Assembly (NCBI GenBank): GCA_002437565.1 | Contig: DJQL01000009.1 | Coordinates: 3,143 to 13,465, forward strand | Direction: 5' to 3' | DNA from: Prevotella sp. UBA6387 | GTDB taxonomy: Bacteria > Bacteroidota > Bacteroidia > Bacteroidales > Bacteroidaceae | Length of the DNA: 10,323 nucleotides | Shown here: piece by piece, positions 1 through 5,879 of the stretch | How positions within the stretch are numbered: the first letter of the stretch is position 1 | How the letters are laid out: each line of letters opens with the position of its first letter | Notes under the pieces: model-generated | Told to the model about the DNA's origin: nothing | Databases searched by the model: none | What the model saw: only the letters and a program-made list of their open reading frames with translations | Made by a program: the position numbers and the translations under genes

Positions 1-2567
1 GTGCGCAAGAGGTTGTAGCTGTCACCGGTTTGCTCAAGCCTGCGTCCAAGGGCGTTGAAGAGCTTGTTGCCGTGACTGCCGGCGAAACTGACGCTGGCAT
101 CAAGATTGCGCCACCTGAGTTGAGTGGAGAAGCCGTATGTGAAATCGGGCTGGATGCTCCCGAGAGCCACACGGTCTTTGCCGTCGATGCGCCCATTGTG
201 GTCTTGGTCCACGAATTTCACGTCGCCCGGCTCAAGCCTTTTTCCGCTCACGGTGGGCAGTTTGTCCAGGTCGTCGCCTGTCTGCACGATGCCGTCGAAG
301 CGCAAGCCATAGAACGTGCCGAGCGCCTCTCCCTTGCGCAGGATGGTCTCGCCCGACGAGCCCATGATGATGTCGCTGGCCGAGCCCATGCTCGTGATTC
401 GATTGCAGTTGTGGGCAATGTTGGCGGTCACGGTCCAGAGCAAGTCGCGCTTGCGCAAGAGCTGTCCGTCGATGGTAAGTTCCACGCCCTTGTTCACCAC
501 GTTGCCCACATTGCGGAGCTGTGTGCTCACGCCCTGGTTGAAGCCTATTGGCACGTCGAGCAAGAGGTCGCTGGTCTTCTTGTAGTAGGCGTCGGCCGTG
601 ATGGCGAGGCGGTTGTCGAAGAAACCGATGTCTGCGCCGACGTTATACGACGTGGTGGTCTCCCAGCGCAAGTCCTTGTTGTAGATGTTGGTCTTGGTGT
701 AGCTCGACTGGCCGTTGTACTGCGTGGCCTTGTAGTTGAGCGCATACTCGTAGTCGCCTATCTCCTGGTTGCCCACCTTGCCCCACGAGGCTCGAACCTT
801 AAGGTTGGAGAGATTTCTCACGTCGCGTAGGAAACTCTCACGGTTCGCGTTCCACGACAGTCCCACCGAAGGGAAGTGACCCCAACGATGCGTCTTGGCA
901 AAGCGCGACGAGTTGTCGGCGCGGAAGGTCACCGTGGCGTTGTAGCGGTCGAGCAGAGTGTAGTTGACGCGTGCGATGATAGAGTTGAGCGAAGCCTCCG
1001 AGAATCCAGATTGCGGAGGATACACCTGCGAACCGTCGGCGAGGTTGTTTTGCTTCAAGGTCTCGTTGGTGAAGTGGGACGTGAGCGAGGAGTTGTAGTT
1101 GACCTTGCTGTTTTGGCGCGTGTAGCCCACGAGCGCGTCAACATCGTGTATGTTGCCGAAGACATGGCTCCAGCCCAATGTGTATTCCTGCTGCCACACC
1201 TCGTTGCTCTTGTTGCCAATGCCGCCAAGTCCCTCATTGGCAAGGCCAAGCGAAGTGTACTTGGGCGAGAAATAGTTTTGCGTGATTTGCTCCTTGTTGA
1301 GCCCTACGCTCACCTTGGCTCGAAAGTCGCCAAAGGCGTATTGCGCCCACACGTTGGACAGCAAATAATCGTTTATGCTCTCCGCCACAGAGTTTTTCAG
1401 GTCGCTCACGGCGTTTGACGTCTTGCTGCCTATCGCGAAATAGGCATACTCGTATGGGTTGGCGTAGTTGTAAGACCCATCCTCCGCGTAGATAGGCACC
1501 ACGCGTGGCGTGAGCAGTCCATAAACGAAACTGTTGGTGATTCCTGCCGAGAAGGGCGAAGAGTTGTAGGCTACGGCCTCCGTGGTGGTGAGCCCCTCCT
1601 GGGTGCTCTTGCCGTAGGTGGCGTTGAGGCCGAACGTTAGGCCTGGCAGGAGATTCCAATCGGCGTTGACATGGAAGTTGTAACGCTTGAAACCGGAATT
1701 GATCACTATGCCGTCCTGGTCGGTATAGTTGGCGGAGAAGGCATAGCGGCTCTTGGCGGTGCCGCCGCTCACCGACAACTCGTGTGCTTGGCGAAAGGCC
1801 GTGCGAAGCATGGCTCCCTGCCAGTCGGTGCCGGAACCGAGAGCCGCGATCTGCTCATCGGTATAGCCGCCCTTGTTGTAGAAATATGTCTTTTGGAATC
1901 CAGCCCATTCGCTGGCCGTCATCAGGTCGAGTTTCTTTGCCGCCACGTCGAAGCCGGCAGTGTAGCGATAATTGATTGACGTGCGTCCGCGCGTGCCTTT
2001 CTTGGTTGTCACGATTATCACGCCATTGGCTCCACGTGATCCGTATATTGCCGTCGCGCTCACGTCCTTGAGCACTTCTATCGACTCTATGTCTGATGGA
2101 TTAATTGTAGACAGTGGGTTGAGACTGCTCTCTATGGCGCCAAGGCCAGTCTTGGCCGCACTCGCGTCTTTATAATATATGAAACCGTCGACCACGTAAA
2201 GGGGCTCATTGCTCGCGTTCACCGAGTTGCCGCCACGTATGCGGACTTGCGATGCGGCTCCAGGCTGGCCTGACGTGGCCGTGACGTTGAGGCCGGCAAC
2301 CGCGCCATTGAGCGCGCCGTCGAGGGTCGGTGCCGTGGCCTTACCGAACAGGGAACCGCCAATCTTGGTCACGGAGCCCGTGAGCTGGGTGCGCTTCTGC
2401 GTGCCATAGCCCACCACCACTATCTCGTTGATGTCTATTGGGTCGTAGGGCTCTACGGTCTTTGAAGTGTCGGCCTTAGCCGTTGTTTTGTCGATGGTCG
2501 CCGATAACGCCGGCAACGTGGAAAGGCCTATCGCAATAGGCAAGAATAAGATACGCTTGTTGTTCAT
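1..2567 (-). CDS. SusC/RagA-family TonB-dependent outer-membrane transporter, partial (C-terminus beyond left edge)
   Basis: I translated the minus strand from ATG at 2567; about 855 codons are open to the left edge, with no stop. This family forms the outer-membrane barrel that imports glycans or peptides with a SusD lipoprotein, powered by TonB. Residues 1-23 are a signal peptide ending ALSA. Residues 48-59 (EIVVVGYGTQKR) are the TonB-box/plug entry. The plug follows with RIRGGNS (109-115), PLYVVDG (122-128) and a SusC signature at 162-191 (SIEVLKD, AIYGSRGANG). The rest is aromatic-rich barrel strand, and a Ca-binding-like DQDHNGRIDGKD segment lies near the visible end. Family members are commonly about 1000 residues, so roughly 150 are missing. 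Only about 25 residues separate signal peptide and plug, so the usual carboxypeptidase-regulatory-like domain is absent. ATG was chosen because it gives the signal peptide and an in-frame TAA lies upstream. G+C is high. Confidence 0.95.
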   Translation of the reverse strand, partial: MNNKRILFLPIAIGLSTLPALSATIDKTTAKADTSKTVEPYDPIDINEIVVVGYGTQKRTQLTGSVTKIGGSLFGKATAPTLDGALNGAVAGLNVTATSGQPGAASQVRIRGGNSVNASNEPLYVVDGFIYYKDASAAKTGLGAIESSLNPLSTINPSDIESIEVLKDVSATAIYGSRGANGVIIVTTKKGTRGRTSINYRYTAGFDVAAKKLDLMTASEWAGFQKTYFYNKGGYTDEQIAALGSGTDWQGAMLRTAFRQAHELSVSGGTAKSRYAFSANYTDQDGIVINSGFKRYNFHVNADWNLLPGLTFGLNATYGKSTQEGLTTTEAVAYNSSPFSAGITNSFVYGLLTPRVVPIYAEDGSYNYANPYEYAYFAIGSKTSNAVSDLKNSVAESINDYLLSNVWAQYAFGDFRAKVSVGLNKEQITQNYFSPKYTSLGLANEGLGGIGNKSNEVWQQEYTLGWSHVFGNIHDVDALVGYTRQNSKVNYNSSLTSHFTNETLKQNNLADGSQVYPPQSGFSEASLNSIIARVNYTLLDRYNATVTFRADNSSRFAKTHRWGHFPSVGLSWNANRESFLRDVRNLSNLKVRASWGKVGNQEIGDYEYALNYKATQYNGQSSYTKTNIYNKDLRWETTTSYNVGADIGFFDNRLAITADAYYKKTSDLLLDVPIGFNQGVSTQLRNVGNVVNKGVELTIDGQLLRKRDLLWTVTANIAHNCNRITSMGSASDIIMGSSGETILRKGEALGTFYGLRFDGIVQTGDDLDKLPTVSGKRLEPGDVKFVDQDHNGRIDGKDRVALGSIQPDFTYGFSTQLRWRNLDASVSFAGSHGNKLFNALGRRLEQTGDSYNLLR

Positions 2568-2766
2568 CCAATACTGTTTTTCGTTCAACTCCTGAATTAA
2601 ACCTAAGCGGCCTTAAAAGCGACCGCAAATCATTCACCATCCCCAGCATACGGCAAGCCGTCTGGAGCATTGTGCCACATGCCATGAGGCGACACATTCG
2701 CTTGACTGATCGACTACACATTCGTTTCATAATCCTGATTTTCTTACAATAATACTTTTTATTATC
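2568..2766 (-). other. Long 5' leader of the SusC-type gene, with a possible overlapping upstream ORF
   Basis: If the promoter at 2773-2803 is right, the transcript has a leader of roughly 200 nt. Within it, ATG at 2730 is preceded by an AGGA and opens an 84-codon reading frame (starts MKRMCSRSVKRMC, Cys- and Arg-rich) that runs past the SusC start in another frame and stops at 2476. I do not call this a gene: the reading could be chance. The leader also holds a hairpin at 2607-2626 and a CAGGAG about 20 nt before the SusC ATG, too far for a standard ribosome-binding site. Confidence 0.35.
2607..2626 (-). other. Hairpin in the SusC leader
   Basis: On the minus strand GCGGTC at 2626-2621 can pair with GGCCGC at 2612-2607 (six pairs including one G-U) around an 8-nt loop, about 40 nt before the SusC start codon. 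There is no T-run behind it, so it is not a simple terminator. It may shape translation initiation or mRNA stability. Confidence 0.35.
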
Positions 2767-2772
2767 CGTTTG

Positions 2773-2803
2773 CAAAGTTAATGCTATTTTAAGTTTCCTG
2801 AAA
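2773..2803 (-). promoter_or_regulatory. Predicted Bacteroidota promoter of the SusC-type gene
   Basis: The minus strand reads TAACTTTG at 2780-2773, an exact TAnnTTTG -7 element, followed by CA. About 19 nt upstream lies TTTC (2803-2800), a three-of-four match to the TTTG -33 element. No other TAnnTTTG was seen between this point and the start codon. The call rests on the known Bacteroidota consensus; no start site was measured. Confidence 0.55.
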
Positions 2804-2838
2804 TCGCATTCGATGGGTATATTTACTACCCTAATGTG

Positions 2839-2868
2839 GGTATATGGCATACCACAAATGTGGCATAC
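2839..2868. promoter_or_regulatory. Nested palindromes upstream of the SusC promoter (possible operator)
   Basis: GGTAT-ATGGC-ATACC (2839-2853) overlaps CCACA-AA-TGTGG (2852-2863), and the octamer TGGCATAC occurs twice (2845-2852 and 2861-2868), 16 nt apart. The cluster lies about 60-90 nt upstream of the -7 element, where Bacteroidota activators often bind. Palindromes plus a direct repeat at near two-turn spacing fit a dimeric or tandem regulator site; the regulator is unknown. Confidence 0.35.
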
Positions 2869-2899
2869 GACGGCCATAAGACGCGGCACGCCTTGAAAA

Positions 2900-3018
2900 A
2901 CAACAAATACAACAAGTACAACATATACAACTTCTCATGGACGGTATTCCATTAGCCCTTTCGACGAACCATGTTAGGGCGTATAAATTGTATATGTTGT
3001 ACTTGTTGTATTTGTTGT
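2900..3018. repeat. Long inverted repeat, 31-bp perfect arms made of 9-nt repeats
   Basis: The left arm 2900-2930 is the exact reverse complement of 2988-3018, with a 57-nt spacer (2931-2987). Each arm is itself a tandem of 9-mers: ACAACAAAT, ACAACAAGT, ACAACATAT, then ACAA. The spacer holds a further short stem, GCCCT (2955-2959) with AGGGC (2976-2980). The element starts 71 nt downstream of the stop codon of the DUF4369-like gene. On the minus strand the distal arm runs into five Ts, so it could act as a 3'-end structure or terminator. A REP- or MITE-like mobile repeat is the alternative. Confidence 0.85.
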
Positions 3019-3088
3019 ATTAAAATATCATTGACGGTTGGGTATCATGTTGCAGGGTGCAGGTAGAGATGATTAGGGAACTCCCCTG

Positions 3089-3754
3089 CTATTCCTTAGA
3101 GGCTTTCTCCCGCATTTTTGCATAAAAGTCATCAGCGACGAGCATCATGGCATAATTGGAAAAGGGGCCGATGATGGTTTTAGGGTTAATCATGCTCAAT
3201 TTCTCCATTGGTTTAGATGACGTCCCACACAACACTACGCTGAGGCCGCTGTTTGGATGCTTCTTGATATAAGCAAGGTTAACAGAGTCCATCTTGGCAT
3301 CGATAATGTCCATTTGCGCGTAAGCTTCTTTATCGGTCATCTTTTTATTGTTAACATCATCACACATTTGCTGCATTTGTTCCAAAAACGGAGCTTTGGC
3401 TTTTTTCACTTTCGCAAGCTCTGTATAGAACTTCGTACCACTCCACACATGCTTCTTCATCGTGCCAGTCACGACACCTTGCTCCCCTGGCACGACCCAA
3501 GCGTTCAAGCATCCGGTTCTCGAACAAACACGAATATTCCTTGCCACGTCCGTCTTCAGGTCATAAAAGAACTGCCCGTTTGTGGCTTTTACCCTCTCAC
3601 GTTTCACAACGTCGTGAAATGAATTCTTGTCAAGCAGCTCTATTGTAAGTGAGTCGTTACCCACATCGCTAAGGTTGAAAGCGAGCATGTGTTGGGCCTT
3701 GGCTGTCAAGCCGCAAAAAGCTGACAGCAAAAGAAATAATAGCATTTTTCTCAT
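3089..3754 (-). CDS. Secreted DUF4369-like protein without a thioredoxin domain
   Basis: Start ATG at 3754 gives MRKMLLFLLLSAFCGLTAKAQ, a clean signal peptide, and a 221-residue precursor; an upstream ATG at 3793 would put 13 unlikely residues before it. After the signal peptide the sequence has the feel of DUF4369, the N-terminal domain of many Bacteroidota TlpA/thioredoxin-like proteins: a strand-rich start, NGQFFYDL, VVPGEQGVVTG, a Lys/Gln-rich helical middle, then YIKKHPNSGLSVV. In that family a thioredoxin domain normally follows; here the protein ends about 40 residues later with no CxxC. It probably acts in the periplasm or outer envelope. The gene stands alone, but its promoter is nearly the same as that of the A1-B1 cassette. 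The assignment is by eye, and a specific function cannot be given. Confidence 0.75.
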   Translation of the reverse strand: MRKMLLFLLLSAFCGLTAKAQHMLAFNLSDVGNDSLTIELLDKNSFHDVVKRERVKATNGQFFYDLKTDVARNIRVCSRTGCLNAWVVPGEQGVVTGTMKKHVWSGTKFYTELAKVKKAKAPFLEQMQQMCDDVNNKKMTDKEAYAQMDIIDAKMDSVNLAYIKKHPNSGLSVVLCGTSSKPMEKLSMINPKTIIGPFSNYAMMLVADDFYAKMREKASKE

Positions 3755-3807
3755 AAGGACAAATATTTTAAGTTTGAATATTTGCAGTAACAAGATCGTA
3801 AATCTTT

Positions 3808-3895
3808 CAATGGCAAATATAGGGTAAACTTTTCAAGCACGCAACTTTTCAAGCCTAAGAATCAAGAATTTAACATTAAGGCCAACCGTGCGCAT
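3808..3895 (-). repeat. Promoter repeat, copy 1 (before the DUF4369-like gene)
   Basis: This 88-nt stretch aligns without gaps to 5747-5834 (constant offset 1939). The distal 52 nt (3844-3895) match at 48 positions, and the proximal 16 nt (3808-3823, CAATGGCAAATATAGG) are identical. Only about 20 nt between them have diverged. Copy 1 also has a 12-mer, AACTTTTCAAGC, twice (3827-3838 and 3843-3854), 16 nt apart; copy 2 has it once. The conserved parts coincide with the predicted promoter and its upstream region. Confidence 0.85.
3814..3844 (-). promoter_or_regulatory. Predicted promoter of the DUF4369-like gene
   Basis: The minus strand reads TATATTTG at 3821-3814 (TAnnTTTG), with TTG at 3844-3842 twenty nucleotides upstream. 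The start codon lies about 60 nt downstream. The same elements at the same spacing precede the A1 gene, which strengthens both calls. Confidence 0.65.
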
Positions 3896-3904
3896 AGATG
3901 CGCA
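3889..3904. promoter_or_regulatory. Palindrome TGCGCAT-AG-ATGCGCA, possible activator or repressor site
   Basis: A perfect 7-bp inverted repeat with a 2-nt centre at the upstream end of promoter repeat copy 1. Its centre is about 79 nt upstream of the centre of the -7 element. The matching place in copy 2 also holds a palindrome (5829-5838). Confidence 0.4.
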
Positions 3905-4014
3905 ATATATTAGCACAAGGAAAGGCTGTCAACCCCATCAAGCATGCGCCGAGACACGTGTTTCGTTCCTACTCTAAGTTTGCAGAAGATTGCGACGCGG
4001 CAGTTTGTAATGCT

Positions 4015-4045
4015 TTGCAGTGGCCGGTCTTGTGCCGGCCAGCAA
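4015..4045. other. GC-rich hairpin in the B1 3' region
   Basis: TGGCCGG (4021-4027) pairs with CCGGCCA (4035-4041) around a 7-nt loop, and TTGC (4015-4018) with GCAA (4042-4045) across a 2-nt bulge. No T-tract follows on either strand, so it is not a canonical terminator. It lies about 180 nt downstream of the B1 stop, in the otherwise gene-free stretch 3905-4221. Confidence 0.5.
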
Positions 4046-4065
4046 CCCGAATGGCAATTTGCTTT

Positions 4066-4156
4066 AACGACAATAGAGACAATGAGAGACTATATCTTTC
4101 TGCGATATGCATGGGAAACGCTATTGAAGTTGTCTCTTGTTGTCTCTATTGTCGTT
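4066..4156. repeat. Second long inverted repeat, 17-bp perfect arms plus 6-bp inner stem
   Basis: Arms 4066-4082 and 4140-4156 are exact reverse complements. After a 2-nt mismatch the pairing resumes for six bases (4085-4090 with 4132-4137). The spacer between the perfect arms is 57 nt, the same as in the element at 2900-3018. The arms again carry a roughly 9-10-nt period (GACAAT at 4069 and 4078, GAC at 4088). It begins 66 nt downstream of the B1 stop codon. It is either a 3'-end RNA structure or a small repeat element. Confidence 0.75.
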
Positions 4157-4221
4157 TCTCATATCCATCATTCCATGCCGTCCACACCATTACGTGCTTT
4201 TCAAAACCAAGAAACACATTG

Positions 4222-5016
4222 TCAATGCGGTTTGGCATTCACTGTTTCATTACCAATTACGATAGTCTCATTCCACCCTGCATAAAGACGTAGCCTATAA
4301 ATCTTTAGAGTAGACTTGTCATAGGTGACAAATACAACCGCATTGTTCTTTACCAAGAACCTCAAGAAGGGAAGAGCAGAAGCAGGGACGTTGTCTATAT
4401 GATAAAGGCAACCACGAAAGCCATTTGTGACAAATATGTTAGCTCCAGCCATCATAAGATAAGCATTACCGTTTTTCAAAGCTAACATGGGGAAGATTTT
4501 GGCTTTCGTAATCGTGTCTCCTTTAATATCATTAGAAAAGGTTACGCCATCCTTTACCCATTCTGGCCTTTCTTTTTCGGGCACTTCCCCACCAACAGAA
4601 TCTTCCGACTCAAAGCTATAAGGCACTAACGACAACGAAAGAACGGAGGAAATGTTTTCGAGAATTTCCTCTTCTCTCTTGTCTTCATAAGCAAAGCTAA
4701 GCCACTGACGATGATTAATGGCATAGCTTATGAGGTTTTGTGCCTCAGCGGAAAGTTTCCACGTGCGAACACCCTTGTTCGGGCTTGTCGCACTCACTTT
4801 ATCAAATGAAAAGGTTGAGGTGCCATCCGCGTTTGTTTTCAATGACACTGGCTCCAAAAGGCGCATAAACTTGCCCAAACACAATTTAACTTTCTTTCCT
4901 GTCCGTGGATTAATTCCTTCCAACCATGAGGAAGGCACTTCTCCGTCACTGGTTTGGGCAAACAACTGAAACGAAGAGAGCAGAACTGCTAAAAAAATAA
5001 ATAACAAACGTTTCAT
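4222..5016 (-). CDS. Cassette protein B1: secreted protein of unknown family
   Basis: I do not recognise a family. The preferred start is ATG at 5016, giving MKRLLFIFLAVLLSSFQLFAQ, a signal peptide like that of B2; an earlier in-frame ATG at 5037 overlaps the A1 stop (TAATG) and would add seven residues. The 264-residue precursor has no lipobox, so it is probably periplasmic or released. It is a clear paralog of B2; shared marks are PxxWLEG (28-34), YA(I/V)xHxxWL (99-106), SLxPY (129-133), YHIDNV (205-210), VTYD (230-233), and IYxxRL...WN(E/D)TI near the end. B2 has HAIIINGY where B1 has NAYLMMAG, so if that His matters B1 has lost it. It is co-transcribed and probably translationally coupled with A1. 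A chaperone, inhibitor or substrate-binding partner of the A protein is only a guess. Confidence 0.85.
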   Translation of the reverse strand: MKRLLFIFLAVLLSSFQLFAQTSDGEVPSSWLEGINPRTGKKVKLCLGKFMRLLEPVSLKTNADGTSTFSFDKVSATSPNKGVRTWKLSAEAQNLISYAINHRQWLSFAYEDKREEEILENISSVLSLSLVPYSFESEDSVGGEVPEKERPEWVKDGVTFSNDIKGDTITKAKIFPMLALKNGNAYLMMAGANIFVTNGFRGCLYHIDNVPASALPFLRFLVKNNAVVFVTYDKSTLKIYRLRLYAGWNETIVIGNETVNAKPH

Positions 5017-5036
5017 AAGCAAAGAAAATTTATACA

Positions 5037-5684
5037 TTAACGATTATCGTCCAAATTGGGTACTTTTTTCGGTTCTGCTAATAAGAAAGAAAAACCATAA
5101 GCTATCTCTGAATGTTTTAGATGAACCTCATTACCTGCAACGGGATCATAACAAACATAACAGTTATTCTTATGCTTGTCACACCGTCTGAGGACTGTAT
5201 AAGCATGACCTGAGTTTTGCTCATCATAGTTCTTCACAATAGCAATTCCCATATACCCTTTACCCATGTTAGCAATAAAAATAGGATTGTCAAACTCCAT
5301 AATCTGCGATGTTTTGAAAAAAGTTTTAAGAAAGTCCCTTAAAGATCTTGGATCAGAAGGATTACCTATTCTGTGTCCATTGATATCAATGTTTGGCTTA
5401 TTCAAAAAGTTGTCCACAAGCATCTTCACTTGACCATATTTCCAACGGACACCGAACTGCTCTCCGGCTTTCATTATCGCACCTATAAGGCATTCGCCAT
5501 TTGGCACGATTCCAGAACCTTCCGCGTCATAACACGCAAGGGCTTCATCTGAAAGGGCAGCGTCTTCGAGTATTTGCTCCAGCGTGATGCCGTCATTGGA
5601 CAAGTCGTCATCCATGGAGTCTTGCGAACAGGATGCCAAGAATGCCAATAGCAAACTGACAAAAAGATAAAACTTGAATTTCAT
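5037..5684 (-). CDS. Cassette protein A1: surface lipoprotein with papain/C39-like cysteine peptidase domain
   Basis: The 215-residue protein has a lipoprotein signal peptide (FLASC, acylated Cys 19) followed by SQDSMDDD; acidic residues right after the Cys are the Bacteroidota surface-export signal. The mature part shows the order expected of a papain-fold peptidase: PNGECLIGAI with Cys 65, SGHAYTV with His 160, and YDPVAG with Asp 180. The last two look like the HxVV...DPxxG end of C39 peptidases. Between His and Asp lies C168-x2-H171-x3-C175-x2-C178, conserved in A2. C39 peptidases usually cut double-glycine leaders, but no ABC transporter is joined here, so the substrate is unknown. It has its own promoter and overlaps or nearly abuts B1. 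The peptidase assignment comes from motif order, not from a search; a papain-fold protein without peptidase activity is possible. Confidence 0.85.
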   Translation of the reverse strand: MKFKFYLFVSLLLAFLASCSQDSMDDDLSNDGITLEQILEDAALSDEALACYDAEGSGIVPNGECLIGAIMKAGEQFGVRWKYGQVKMLVDNFLNKPNIDINGHRIGNPSDPRSLRDFLKTFFKTSQIMEFDNPIFIANMGKGYMGIAIVKNYDEQNSGHAYTVLRRCDKHKNNCYVCYDPVAGNEVHLKHSEIAYGFSFLLAEPKKVPNLDDNR

Positions 5685-5746
5685 AAGCTAAAAAATTAAT
5701 AGAATTTGAACGGGTTAACTTCAAGTATTCATATAGGCTCTCCTTA

Positions 5747-5834
5747 CAATGGCAAATATAGGCATTAATTATCATATACGCCACTTTTCAAGCCTAAAAA
5801 TCAAGAAATTAACATTAAGGCCAACTGTTCGCAT
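5747..5834 (-). repeat. Promoter repeat, copy 2 (before cassette A1-B1)
   Basis: Gap-free partner of 3808-3895, as described there. It lies in the 195-nt gap between B2 and A1, showing that A1-B1 can be transcribed apart from A2-B2. The 5'-proximal part of the A2 upstream region has no such copy. Confidence 0.85.
5753..5783 (-). promoter_or_regulatory. Predicted promoter of cassette A1-B1
   Basis: TATATTTG on the minus strand at 5760-5753, with TGG at 5783-5781 at the place where copy 1 has TTG. The start codon of A1 is about 70 nt downstream. The weaker -33 element suggests a need for an activator. Confidence 0.6.
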
Positions 5835-5838
5835 GCGA
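5829..5838. promoter_or_regulatory. Palindrome TCGCATGCGA, possible operator of cassette A1-B1
   Basis: A perfect 10-bp palindrome at the same place in promoter repeat copy 2 as the 16-bp palindrome in copy 1, centred about 77 nt upstream of the -7 centre. The two sites differ in sequence but share a GCAT/ATGC core. A second palindrome, AAAACGTTTT, lies at 5865-5874, just downstream of the B2 stop. Confidence 0.35.
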
Positions 5839-5879
5839 CTTCGTCGGCCAGAGTGCATATTGTCAAAACGTTTTACGGC

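Noticed and set aside
30..830. Plus-strand reading frames of 266 and 180 codons at 30-830 and 876-1418
   Set aside because: They lie opposite the SusC barrel, which translates cleanly on the minus strand. Their Val/Ala/Arg-rich sequence is typical of antisense frames in GC-rich genes.
2476..2889. Minus-strand 137-codon frame starting at 2889
   Set aside because: Its start lies upstream of the predicted promoter, its first half is intergenic palindromes, and its end overlaps the SusC start in another frame. Only the part from 2730 is kept, as a hypothesis.
2900..3018. Invertible promoter (phase-variable switch) for the SusC-type gene
   Set aside because: The arms would suit an inverton, but the 57-nt spacer has no TAnnTTTG on either strand. 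A good promoter already lies between the element and SusC, and no invertase gene is present.
3076..3085. GGGA-AC-TCCC palindrome just behind the DUF4369-like stop codon
   Set aside because: The stem is only 4 bp with a 2-nt centre and no T-run follows, so it does not make a terminator.
3898..4293. Plus-strand frames of 131 and 113 codons in the gap between B1 and the DUF4369-like gene
   Set aside because: They run through the inverted repeats and the antisense of the B1 end, lack a ribosome-binding site or recognisable domain, and overlap each other.
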